Positions 24,267 through 32,486 of a stretch of 64,000 nucleotides of DNA are shown in pieces. The notes under the pieces were generated by a model. It made no database searches, was not told the DNA's origin, and worked only from the letters and a program-made list of their open reading frames with translations. The stretch's first letter is position 1; each line of letters begins with the position of its first letter. The translations under genes and the position numbers were made by a program. This DNA is from Haloarcula rara (lineage in GTDB: Archaea > Halobacteriota > Halobacteria > Halobacteriales > Haloarculaceae), in NCBI RefSeq assembly GCF_029338235.1, contig NZ_CP119785.1:2852001-2916000 (forward strand), read 5' to 3'.

Positions 24267-25606
24267 TACTCGGGGTTGACGCGAACCTTGCCAGTCAGAA
24301 GGTCCTGCATGAGGCCGCGTTTAACATTTTTTAGTTCTCTCATGTACGACCGTTCCTCGTCCAACTTTTTAGAGGCCGAATCCAGTCTTTCGGTGATCTT
24401 TTTTTGTTCTTTCAAGCTGGTGGGGTGAGGAATTGGCACCTTTCGCAATGCACCCAATGTGATTTCATTAAATGTGGATCCCTTTGTCCGAGCGTCTATC
24501 AGAGATTGGACGACATTTGACCGGATTGCCCACAACAAATACCGGTTATCTATCGAATCATCAGGCGAAATTCGAGCAGTACCTTGCGTAAGGTTCCCCC
24601 CGTCTAATTCTGGTGGAACTTGGTGTACGACACCGACGGTAGCTCGAATGGCAATTACGAGTTCTCCTTCTCGGATTTCCGAACGACTGTAATCTTCGGC
24701 GATTTCTGATGAAGTTCGGCTTAATCCTTCTAATTTTAGTTCTCCATCCGTCATATCTCCCGTCTTGATATAGGGAATACCATCCTCAACATGCGGCCCT
24801 GCTTGCACAATTCCGTATGTTACATCCTCTTGGCAGAGTTCTTGTAGCGATGATACTTCCCAACCAGATGGAATCTTACACCGCCTGACTTCATCATACA
24901 GCCCTGGATTGGAATTAGGGGATGGACGTAACTTCCCTTGCTCGCTTATTCCACGTGGAATAAAGTCGTTCAATAACCCACGTTCTATATCTTCCGTCCT
25001 ATCAATTATCTTGTTAGTTTGTTGTATCTGCTCTTCAATTTTGGAAAGGACCTCCACGATACGGCGCTGTTCAGATAATGGTGGCAAAAGTAGTGGCAGA
25101 GACTTCAGATCTGAAGTTATCATCCCCTGGATAGTACTTCCCTGACTGTACCTATCCCGTATTTTTGACTGGTTAAAAAGCAGATACCAAGTAACGAAGT
25201 CGGGATCTACACGTTCTTCGTCGAGAACTATTCCCGTCAAGTCCTGGCTGATGGCAATTTCCTTTGTCGTTCGACCAACATTAGCGACATTTACACGGGT
25301 TCCAAACAGGATACTTCCCTCTGGGACGAGAGAAGCAGAGCTACTCTCAAGCCCTTTTTTTGTAATGAAATCCTTTTCTCCGTCGAATTGAGGCCCCTCA
25401 ACAACAGCGCACGTCGTCCATGGAATACTGCCGCCCCAGTAATCCTCGTTATCTGAGTCTGGCGTACCGCCAGAAATGAATCTCGACGCTACTTCATCAA
25501 TCGTTGTTACTGTCCACTCTTTCGGTATTGCGAGTTTCTCAGGTCCGATTTGGACGATTTGATGTCCCTCCCGAGAGGGGTTGGAATCGCTCGATATCTG
25601 ACTCAT
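24266..25606 (-). CDS. hsdS: Type I restriction enzyme, specificity subunit
   Basis: 446 aa with the usual two target-recognition domains and two conserved helical spacers. The first half ends in LPPLSEQRRIVEVLSKIEEQIQQTNKIIDRTEDIERGLLNDF, and the second in PHPTSLKEQKKITERLDSASKKLDEERSYMRELKNVKRGLMQDLL. The recognition domains are AT-rich compared with hsdM and hsdR, as expected for a subunit exchanged between strains. Overlaps hsdM by 4 bases. It sets the DNA sequence recognised by the complex. Confidence 0.92.
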   Translation of the reverse strand: MSQISSDSNPSREGHQIVQIGPEKLAIPKEWTVTTIDEVASRFISGGTPDSDNEDYWGGSIPWTTCAVVEGPQFDGEKDFITKKGLESSSASLVPEGSILFGTRVNVANVGRTTKEIAISQDLTGIVLDEERVDPDFVTWYLLFNQSKIRDRYSQGSTIQGMITSDLKSLPLLLPPLSEQRRIVEVLSKIEEQIQQTNKIIDRTEDIERGLLNDFIPRGISEQGKLRPSPNSNPGLYDEVRRCKIPSGWEVSSLQELCQEDVTYGIVQAGPHVEDGIPYIKTGDMTDGELKLEGLSRTSSEIAEDYSRSEIREGELVIAIRATVGVVHQVPPELDGGNLTQGTARISPDDSIDNRYLLWAIRSNVVQSLIDARTKGSTFNEITLGALRKVPIPHPTSLKEQKKITERLDSASKKLDEERSYMRELKNVKRGLMQDLLTGKVRVNPE

Positions 25607-27174
25607 TTGTATTCCAGTTCCTCCATGTACTCTTGTAGTTCAGCGTCAGTCTGTCGACGTTCCTCGACCAGGCGATCTAACTCTTGGAGCTTTTCACTCA
25701 CGTCGATGGGGTCTTCCGGTTCAGTCGTATCGACGTACCGCGGGACGTTCAGATTCCAGTCGTTCTCTTCAATCTCATCCATGTCCACCAGCCTGCTGTG
25801 GTGGTCCTCTTCACGCCCTATGAGGTGCGTCTGAGCAAGGTAGTCGAGACCCGCTTTGGTTAGCTCATTCTGGTTGGAAAGTTCCTCGAACACCTGTACG
25901 CCGGACTCCCGAAGCGTCTGGTCCTCGGCATAGATGAACTGGACCTTCCCCTCCAGTTCCTCTGGCTTGTCCTTGTTCAGAATCAGGATACACGCCGACG
26001 ATGAGGTATTATAAAACAGGTTTTCCGGCAGCGCGATAACTGCTTCAACAAGGTCTTCTTCTAAGATTGGCTTGCGAATTTTCTTTTCCGACCGCGACCG
26101 GAACAGGACGCCGTTGTCCATGACGATACCGGCCTTGCCATCCTCCGAGAGGGAAGCAAGCATCAACTGAATCCACGTCCAGTCGCCGCGGTTCGACGGC
26201 GGTAGACCGTATTCGAAGCGATTGTACGGTTCGTTCTCTTGGACCCACTCCTTGCTCCATTTCTTCTGGTTCCACGGGGGGTTGGCGACGACGCGGTCGA
26301 ACTGTTCGAGTTCGTCGTGTTCAGTGACGAACTTCGGCTCAGTAATTGTGTCTCCCTTCTCTATAGTGGCGTCCTGAAGCTCATGCAGCAGGACGTTCAT
26401 CTGGCCGATAGCCCACGTATTGAGGTTCTTCTCCTGACCGTACAGAGAGATATCGTCGCGGTCGCCGCCTTCTTCTTCGACGTGCTGGGCGGAGTATATG
26501 AGCATCCCACCGGAGCCACAACAGGGGTCGTAGACGCGGTCGCCCGAATCGGGGTCGACACACTCGACGAGTAGCTGGACGACTTCGCGGGGCGTGTAGA
26601 ACTCGCCGCCCTTCTTGCCGGCGTCGTCAGCGAACTGGCGGATGAGGTACTCGTAGGCCCGGCCGAAGATGTCCGGGTCGTCGAGGTCGGCGTTGCGGTA
26701 GCGGTGCTTCGAGAAGTGGGTGACCAGCTCATCCAGCGTCGCGTCGGCGAGGCGTTCCTTGTCGTTGTAGTCGACGGTGGTGAGGACCCGCTCGGCGATG
26801 GCGTCGTTCTCGTCCTCGACGGCTTCGAGGGCCTTGTTCAGTGCCGCACCGATGTCGGTGTCCTGTTCGGCGATGTGGTCCCACCGCGCCCGTTCAGGGA
26901 CCCAGAACTCTTCGTGGAGGTCGCGGTCGTCCCGGACGATCTCCTCGTCGATACCAGTCTCTTCGATGATCTCCTCGGTCTCCTCGTCGAACCGGTCGTT
27001 GATTCGTTTGAGGAAGAGCAGTCCAAAAATGTAGTTCTTGTAGTCAGAGGCGTCGATACTTCCGCGTAGGATGTCGGCAGCTTCCCAGAGATGGGAGCGT
27101 AGTGTATCGAGGTCCAATGTGTCGCTGGTATCGCCAGCGACTCCCGGTAGCGTCTCTTGTTCGGGCTCACTCAT
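25603..27174 (-). CDS. hsdM: Type I restriction enzyme, methylase subunit
   Basis: 523 aa from the ATG at 27174 (MSEPEQETLPG). The HsdM N-terminal helical domain is followed by GGEFYTPREVVQLLVE, AdoMet motif DPCCGSGG (about 216-223) and catalytic NPPW (about 298-301) of N6-adenine methylases. Forms M2S methylase and M2SR2 restriction complexes with its neighbours. First gene of the four-gene reverse operon hsdM-hsdS-hsdR-ygjP. Confidence 0.94.
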   Translation of the reverse strand: MSEPEQETLPGVAGDTSDTLDLDTLRSHLWEAADILRGSIDASDYKNYIFGLLFLKRINDRFDEETEEIIEETGIDEEIVRDDRDLHEEFWVPERARWDHIAEQDTDIGAALNKALEAVEDENDAIAERVLTTVDYNDKERLADATLDELVTHFSKHRYRNADLDDPDIFGRAYEYLIRQFADDAGKKGGEFYTPREVVQLLVECVDPDSGDRVYDPCCGSGGMLIYSAQHVEEEGGDRDDISLYGQEKNLNTWAIGQMNVLLHELQDATIEKGDTITEPKFVTEHDELEQFDRVVANPPWNQKKWSKEWVQENEPYNRFEYGLPPSNRGDWTWIQLMLASLSEDGKAGIVMDNGVLFRSRSEKKIRKPILEEDLVEAVIALPENLFYNTSSSACILILNKDKPEELEGKVQFIYAEDQTLRESGVQVFEELSNQNELTKAGLDYLAQTHLIGREEDHHSRLVDMDEIEENDWNLNVPRYVDTTEPEDPIDVSEKLQELDRLVEERRQTDAELQEYMEELEYK

Positions 27175-27184
27175 GCTGGTCAAT

Positions 27185-27529
27185 TCATGAGTGAGTCACG
27201 GGAAATAGCTTATTACTAGTAGCGGGACGTCGGCAGGTTCTGGCGGTGAAACTACTGGGTAATTCCCCGGGTGACCAGCCCAGCTGGTCGTGGCACCACT
27301 CGATATGTGGGCGTCGCATCGAGCTGATACGGAGTGCTGGCGGGCCGTCGTTGGGGTTGTCCAGATTGCCGTCGCCTAGGAGGAGCCCCCGGATGGTCTC
27401 GTGGTGGGTGTCGTCGAGGTCGCGATAGGTACAGGACTGGTTGCGGGCCCAGTGGCCCGCGAGGCGCTGGAAGTCGGTGTCACACTGGTGGCAGACGCCG
27501 CCGCGGTCGTCGACGATCCACTCGGTCAT
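27185..27529 (-). pseudogene. Truncated LAGLIDADG homing endonuclease remnant, ~114 aa
   Basis: MTEWIVDDRGGVCHQCDTDF with a second Cys/His pair is followed by IRGLLLGDGNLDNPNDGPPALRISSMRRPHIEWCHDQLGWSPG. GLLLGDGNL matches the first LAGLIDADG helix plus the following strand motif. After ~15 more residues the frame degenerates and stops at 27185, 10 bases before hsdM, so the second half of a normal 200-plus residue enzyme is missing. Probably a decayed selfish gene left at the operon edge. Confidence 0.6.
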
Positions 27530-27657
27530 GGGTTGGGGGATGAGTGGTTGAGAGAGTAAATATTGATGGGTATCAGTATGCCGGAGCAGCTCAGTACCGT
27601 TTTGAAGTTTAACAAACAATAACCTCGTCAAGGAGTCAGTTGTCACAGCAGACCTAG

Positions 27658-27672
27658 ACTTAAGTATTAAGT
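27658..27672 (+). promoter_or_regulatory. Palindromic TATA/operator before the SIR2-NTPase gene
   Basis: ACTTAAGTATTAAGT forms a 6-bp inverted repeat around a 3-base spacer and coincides with the TATA position about 26 bases before the ATG at 27691, suggesting a leaderless transcript and a repressor or activator site on the core promoter. Confidence 0.5.
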
Positions 27673-27690
27673 CAAACTGTAAACGGTTGT

Positions 27691-30600
27691 ATGGACCAAG
27701 AGCACCTTGACGATTTAGCGGATAAAATCGCGGATGGTAAATGCGTCTTGTTTACTGGTGCAGGCGTGTCTATCAATGCTGGTGGGCCAAATTGGGATAC
27801 TTTGTTACAAGACACTATGCAGCATTTTGAGTATTCTACTAGATTAGCCGAACCAGAGGATCTAGATGGTGAGCATGAAATTGAACACTTTCGTGTATTC
27901 TCCGATATTGTCCGAAAAAATTCTGCAGAAGAGGTACACCAATTTGTCCGTTCAGAATTGGAGGATATTGAACTCAGTGAGCCCGTAAGATCTTTAGCGC
28001 GGCTTCCTTGGCATGCAACATTCACTACGAATTATGACCGCTCTTTAGAAAACGCATTAATTTCCGAACAGAATAACCAAAATATTAGAGTAATTAAAAC
28101 AGGTGATGAATTCCCGTCTACTGGTCATCCTGCCAATCTACTTTGTGTTAAATTGATGGGAAGCCTTGAGATCCCAGCTGGAGAGAAAGGCTCAATGGTT
28201 ATTACGAAGGGTGAAAAGACCAAAGCTTTTGACGAAAAATCCAGAATTTTCGATGTATTGATGGGACAGGTTTCGAACCTCTCTGTTCTATTCTTGGGGT
28301 ATTCTTTCAGAGATGACATTTTTACAAACCTTCTAGAGCGAGTAATAGTCGACCAAGGCGAACCAAAAGTAGATCACTATGCGTTATTCCGAGATTGGGA
28401 TGATTATGATGAAGATGACCAATATTATTTAGAAAGCAGAGGAATTAAGCCAATCTCTGGAAATTTATCAGATTTTGCACCTGCCCTAATAGACGAGGTA
28501 TCTGCAAGGGATCCAGATGATCCCAGAATCAAGGGGGTCCGAATCGGGAATAGTGTAGTAAAAGTGTCAAAAGATGATGTGGGCGAATTATTGGAGACAC
28601 AAAACCCGATATTCAAAGATAGATTTAAAGAAGACATTTCTGCAAAGGACTTTTTTAAGGGAAAATCTGATAGTTTCTTACCATTTGACAAAGGGATGCA
28701 TTTCCAGAGGGACCAAGAAGATAAAATCCTTAATCGCTTTCATAAATCAAATACCTCTATAGCAATTGTCTCTGGGCCACCAGGTGCAGGGAAAACTTTC
28801 CTAATTAGATCTGTTGTTGAACGACTAGTTAGAGAACAATATGCGCTCGCAATGGAGATTCTTAGTTCGAATCCTGAACCAATTCCAGACTCGTCTAAAG
28901 TCAAACAGTTCATTTCAGCAGTTGATTCTGAGACAAGTAAAAAAGGAGTTGATGGACCTGACAGTTTAGTGCTATTTTCGACCGGATATGTTGAAGATCG
29001 TCATCTCTTCAAGTTCGAAGAATTGCAAGAGTCTATTGATATAGACATTTATCTTTTATTTGAAACTTCTACCGGATATTCACAACCAAGTGGTCTAAAA
29101 ACCGTTCTTGAAATATTCGATATTAATGAGAAAGTTAGTAAAGAAAGAGAAGAGGAATTTAAAGACTATATAATTGACACTACTAATAGCACAAAGTTAG
29201 AGTCAGTAAGTGCCCCTGAAGTCGACGCAATTTACGAGGATGATAATCGCTTCCTCCCAGTAATGTATAGGGCGGTACACCCAACAAAAGAGTCAGTTAA
29301 TCAGATAATAAATGAGGAGCGAGACTCCATAGAATCTGATGTTGTATCTGTATTATTAGAATATGTCGCTGTGGCGTCATCTGTTGAGATCGACATCCCT
29401 CTCCCAGTCTGCGTAAAAATCCTCAACAAATTCCATGGTTTTGACCTATCATATCAAGAGCTTGAAGAAGATATAAGAGAAGAAGGTAGCTCTCTAATAA
29501 ACAAATCGTATGATTCAAGAGGCACACACTATGTTTCACTTTATCATTCGGTTGTTTCAGGACATATTTGTAAAACTCTGAATCAAGATAGAATTGACCA
29601 GCATCTGGTTCGAATGGCAAAGGCAACAGACCTCCGTTTGGATTTACACGCAAATTTCGCTCAAGAATTGCTGATATTCAAGGGTTCAAAGAAGTATCCT
29701 TTGTCGGAGGTCCCATATTCAGTAGAAGCGCTTGAAAAAGCATTTGAAGCAAAAAAAGAAGAGCAACCTGCGAGACCGATTATTCACCATATGGCGAAGT
29801 TCCTTTTCGAGATTGGCAAAGACTCTACTGTATACTTGGACCTATTAAAAGAGGCTAAACAGGAGTCTGATGAGACCTATGCCATGGATGAACCGGTAGA
29901 AAATATTCTCACTACTCTAGCTGATTTAACTTGGAAATCAAAAAAGGAGTCGCTAAAAAACCGTCAATATCCCAACGAAGAGATAGAAGAAATATTCCGT
30001 CATCTACGCAAAGCGAGATCGATTGAAAGTGGATTGTATTCCTACACCAACCAAGCCAAAATACTGGCTGAATTAGCTTCGGCAAAAGAGGGAGATGAAA
30101 AAATGAAAATATTCAATGAGTGCCTTGAAGTAATCAATAGTGGGTTAAAAAAGGATGCTGACCGTGAAGGCAAGCGTATGCTAAAAGAGGCTCGGGTGAA
30201 TATTTGGCAAGATATTGAGGAAAATTTGGAGAAAGCAAAGGAATATGCAGATGATTTAATAAGAACGGAGGATGACGGTCGAGGTTACTATATTTTGGCT
30301 AATGCTGTATACCATGAAGAAAAAGATTATGAACAGGCCTTAGAATACCTCAGCACTACTTTATCAGCTGGATCCTACCCTACCGGGGCTTTGGCACTGA
30401 AAATCAAGATACTATTAGAATTAGATTCCGAGGACTATGACCAACTGTATGATCTTGCTAAAGAGTTAGATCGGAGAGGTGGGTATGAGGGGGACTGGGA
30501 ATCGGTTTACCATGTGGCTTCAATTTATTGTATAAATGGTGATGTTGATAGAGCCGATAAGAAGTTTGAAGAAGCATTCCGCATGGCACCTGATTCGGCA

Positions 30601-30846
30601 AAGTATAGGGCCGATATTCATTGGATGGATGGTGGTTCCCGAAAAACGTTCACTGGCAAAGTGAGCGAGGCGTCATCTACTCGTGGGTTCATTTATGACC
30701 ACGGTATCGACGGAGTTCGAAACAGGTTGTTTTTCGATCCGCGAAAAAAGAATACACAAAAGGATCTTAGGTCTGGTATGCCGGTAGAATTTGAATTGGG
30801 GCTGTCTCCTAAGGGGCCCCGTGCTTGGGACGTTCGACCCCAATAG
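27691..30846 (+). CDS. SIR2-like - P-loop NTPase - TPR - cold-shock-domain protein (candidate anti-phage defence), 1051 aa
   Basis: Residues 1-270 are SIR2-like (FTGAGVS 21-27, TTNYD 112-116, FLGYSFRDD 201-209), but the usual catalytic His of the K-L-H-G motif is Met (KLMGS 154-158). An NTPase follows with Walker A GPPGAGKT (362-369) and a poor Walker B (SLVLFS ~426), then helical/TPR-like repeats (about 650-975). The last ~73 residues fit a cold-shock OB fold (FTGKVSEASSTRGFIYD...MPVEFELGLSPKGPRAWDV). SIR2-STAND proteins of the Avs type are known phage sensors that deplete NAD. The gene is strikingly AT-rich, stands alone with its own promoter, and lies beside type I restriction genes. The cold-shock end could sense RNA or ssDNA. 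Confidence 0.78.
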   Translation: MDQEHLDDLADKIADGKCVLFTGAGVSINAGGPNWDTLLQDTMQHFEYSTRLAEPEDLDGEHEIEHFRVFSDIVRKNSAEEVHQFVRSELEDIELSEPVRSLARLPWHATFTTNYDRSLENALISEQNNQNIRVIKTGDEFPSTGHPANLLCVKLMGSLEIPAGEKGSMVITKGEKTKAFDEKSRIFDVLMGQVSNLSVLFLGYSFRDDIFTNLLERVIVDQGEPKVDHYALFRDWDDYDEDDQYYLESRGIKPISGNLSDFAPALIDEVSARDPDDPRIKGVRIGNSVVKVSKDDVGELLETQNPIFKDRFKEDISAKDFFKGKSDSFLPFDKGMHFQRDQEDKILNRFHKSNTSIAIVSGPPGAGKTFLIRSVVERLVREQYALAMEILSSNPEPIPDSSKVKQFISAVDSETSKKGVDGPDSLVLFSTGYVEDRHLFKFEELQESIDIDIYLLFETSTGYSQPSGLKTVLEIFDINEKVSKEREEEFKDYIIDTTNSTKLESVSAPEVDAIYEDDNRFLPVMYRAVHPTKESVNQIINEERDSIESDVVSVLLEYVAVASSVEIDIPLPVCVKILNKFHGFDLSYQELEEDIREEGSSLINKSYDSRGTHYVSLYHSVVSGHICKTLNQDRIDQHLVRMAKATDLRLDLHANFAQELLIFKGSKKYPLSEVPYSVEALEKAFEAKKEEQPARPIIHHMAKFLFEIGKDSTVYLDLLKEAKQESDETYAMDEPVENILTTLADLTWKSKKESLKNRQYPNEEIEEIFRHLRKARSIESGLYSYTNQAKILAELASAKEGDEKMKIFNECLEVINSGLKKDADREGKRMLKEARVNIWQDIEENLEKAKEYADDLIRTEDDGRGYYILANAVYHEEKDYEQALEYLSTTLSAGSYPTGALALKIKILLELDSEDYDQLYDLAKELDRRGGYEGDWESVYHVASIYCINGDVDRADKKFEEAFRMAPDSAKYRADIHWMDGGSRKTFTGKVSEASSTRGFIYDHGIDGVRNRLFFDPRKKNTQKDLRSGMPVEFELGLSPKGPRAWDVRPQ

Positions 30847-31045
30847 TTTGGAGCATTTTCAGCGTAATAATCTGAGTCCATATCTCAAAAAGACCGAGTA
30901 CGAACCTCATGAGACGTTTGATTATGGCCAAATACGGGCCTGCGTCATCGCCCAGCAGATTTTGGTGGCTTCCTCGCGCTAGTACGGTCGGTTAGCCTTA
31001 TATCAACGAAGATATTTCTTCTCGATAGGAAATTTTAATTGATGG

Positions 31046-31228
31046 TCAAATACGCCCCATCGACGTGATTACTTCTCGCCCAGTCACGCGCCATGTGCAG
31101 CCGGTCCAAACCGCCTCTACACGCTCAAAACCACCGTCCGAGCGCGGCTCGAACTCGACTTTCCGCTTCGGACCACGAACAGGCTCGTAGACGAACCCCC
31201 TCGCATCCGCAACCGACGAGCCGTTCAT
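31046..31228 (-). CDS. Small hypothetical protein, 60 aa
   Basis: MNGSSVADARGFVYEPVRGPKRKVEFEPRSDGGFERVEAVWTGCTWRV: compact, beta-rich, with balanced charge. Its ATG overlaps the stop of the 102-aa gene (31225-31228), so both form one unit behind the structured leader. No family recognised. The 199 bases downstream of it to the SIR2 gene stop (30847-31045) hold no gene I can support. Confidence 0.55.
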   Translation of the reverse strand: MNGSSVADARGFVYEPVRGPKRKVEFEPRSDGGFERVEAVWTGCTWRVTGREVITSMGRI

Positions 31229-31533
31229 GGGTCCAGCCCCCGCTTCAGGTCACCGACGAGCGACCCACCAACACGCGGGCCGACAGCCCACCCACGCTGT
31301 CCACGCACGTGTTCGCACCAATCAGCCAACGATGCACACGGCGTCTGGGCCAGCTCGAACTTCTCTGCCCCATCAACCGAACAAACATCGCGAGGCACCA
31401 CGGCGACCGCGCGCTCGTAGCTGTCCCAGTAGTGCGCGCAACCGTCGCCGTCGACGCCGATGAAGAGACCGGGCGATTGCGTCAGTAGTTCGCGTGCGAT
31501 ACGTTCTTGTGAATTCGCTTGCGTAGTAGCCAT
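31225..31533 (-). CDS. Hypothetical protein behind structured leader, 102 aa
   Basis: Starts MATTQANSQERIARELLTQSPGLFIGVDGDG and contains three Cys residues and several aromatic residues (CAHYWDSYERAV). Small plasmid proteins of this style are common in haloarchaea, with unknown function. The start codon follows a hairpin that could mask the AGGT ribosome-binding site (31540-31545, reverse strand). Likely controlled by the repressor encoded at 31680-32054. Confidence 0.58.
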   Translation of the reverse strand: MATTQANSQERIARELLTQSPGLFIGVDGDGCAHYWDSYERAVAVVPRDVCSVDGAEKFELAQTPCASLADWCEHVRGQRGWAVGPRVGGSLVGDLKRGLDP

Positions 31534-31534
31534 T

Positions 31535-31616
31535 GGTTCTTACCTGGAACCACGCGCCTCGGTGTACCAGCACCGGGGCGATTTCGTGAGAAATCGACCA
31601 GCGGCGCGTGTGTTCC
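31535..31616 (-). promoter_or_regulatory. Three-way-junction 5' leader with alternative pairing
   Basis: A 13-bp stem with one bulge (31546-31558 with 31603-31616) encloses two hairpins: 31560-31564/31571-31575 and 31579-31585/31590-31596 (7 bp, 4-base loop). A competing hairpin, 31535-31539 with 31547-31551, uses the same strand as the outer stem and encloses the AGGT before the ATG at 31533. The two folds exclude each other, as in attenuators and riboswitches. Confidence 0.5.
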
Positions 31617-31649
31617 TATGTAGTAGTCACTATCCGTGGGCACTTAGAC

Positions 31650-31669
31650 TTTGTGTTAGCAAACACAAA
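31650..31669. promoter_or_regulatory. Operator copy 1 in promoter of the leader operon
   Basis: TTTGTGTTAGCAAACACAAA is a near-perfect 20-bp palindrome. On the reverse strand it directly follows a TATTTTG TATA-like element (31667-31673). It matches the site at 32056-32075 at 18 of 20 positions. Confidence 0.6.
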
Positions 31670-31679
31670 ATAGGGCTAG

Positions 31680-32054
31680 CTATTCGTATTCTTCGACAAC
31701 TCGCTGTTTGCCCTGCTCAGATATCAAGTAGTTCGCTCTACCGCCTTCATCTGGCCCCATCTCTTCAATATCTCCGTCACGGTCGATAGACACGCGTTTC
31801 AAGTCGCCAGATTCCACCAATCCAGACAGTTTGTTCTGGAGAGTGCCGTAAGAGAAGGTAACATCCTCATTCAGAACCATTCCGCCGAAAACCTGCCGCG
31901 GCTGGAGAGGGATATCATACTCCGACATAAACCTCAGAATCTGCAGCTCTGTGTCAATCTTCGGCACATCCCCATCATCAGAGGCTCCCATATTGTCTCC
32001 ATCGGATTCCCTCCAGAAACTATTGCTGGCACATTTCTGTATTTGCTCAACCAT
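31680..32054 (-). CDS. Winged-helix repressor (PhiH1-repressor-like), 124 aa
   Basis: After a polar N-terminus, residues 30-110 read as a winged helix: KIDTELQILRFMSEYDIPLQPRQVFGGMVLNEDVTFSYGTLQNKLSGLVESGDLKRVSID, then a C-terminal helix. The layout resembles the small haloarchaeal PhiH1 repressor-like proteins. Its own promoter contains a palindrome lying between TATA and ATG, and the same palindrome sits in the promoter of the gene pair downstream, so negative autoregulation with control of that operon is likely. In-frame Met at residue 22 is an alternative start. Confidence 0.72.
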   Translation of the reverse strand: MVEQIQKCASNSFWRESDGDNMGASDDGDVPKIDTELQILRFMSEYDIPLQPRQVFGGMVLNEDVTFSYGTLQNKLSGLVESGDLKRVSIDRDGDIEEMGPDEGGRANYLISEQGKQRVVEEYE

Positions 32055-32055
32055 A

Positions 32056-32075
32056 TTTATGTTTGCTAACGCAAA
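32056..32075. promoter_or_regulatory. Operator copy 2 at the repressor promoter
   Basis: TTTATGTTTGCTAACGCAAA ends two bases before the repressor start codon (ATG at 32054-32052, reverse strand). A TATTTTG TATA-like element (32072-32078) overlaps its far side, so bound repressor would block its own transcription. Confidence 0.6.
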
Positions 32076-32278
32076 ATACTAAGTAGTTGCGCCCTTGACT
32101 GTCTGAGCAGGTCGACGCGGTCGCTCCTCGGGTGTCGCTCGGAAAACCGAGTGCGACGCCGTGGTGCAACACGGGCGCCGCGTCGGTCGAAACAGCATGA
32201 ACGCCATCGCCACCGGGAGTCTTGAAACCTCCCCACGATTGCACCGCCGACCGACCACGTACTCGGGTAGCCACCGCT

Positions 32279-32427
32279 CCCGTTCACGTCCCGTTCATTC
32301 CCAAATCACCAGAGGGCGGCGTTCCCGTTCACTCCCGTTCACGTCCCGTTCACGGGTGAAACGGGCGATAGAACCACTGAAAGGCCGAAGCTCGCCAAAC
32401 TACCGGCATATTTTGCGCTCCCGTTCA
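32279..32427 (+). promoter_or_regulatory. Iteron module 2
   Basis: CCCGTTCA occurs at 32279, 32290, 32324, 32334, 32345 and 32420; the 32324-32420 set repeats the 10/11/75 spacing of module 1, and the last copy again continues as CGCGGCCGC. An imperfect inverted copy (TGAAACGGG) is at 32357. The module ends 60 bases before the ATG at 32487. The rest of the 32076-32486 gap shows no gene I can support. Confidence 0.65.
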
Positions 32428-32486
32428 CGCGGCCGCCGCAGACTCTTGGCGGCATCGCACTTCCGGCCCACCATGGGTGAGACGGC

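Noticed and set aside
32047..32287. Reverse-strand frames of 73-75 codons upstream of the repressor
   Set aside because: They run through the repressor promoter and operator and have the Arg/Ser-rich composition of shadow frames.
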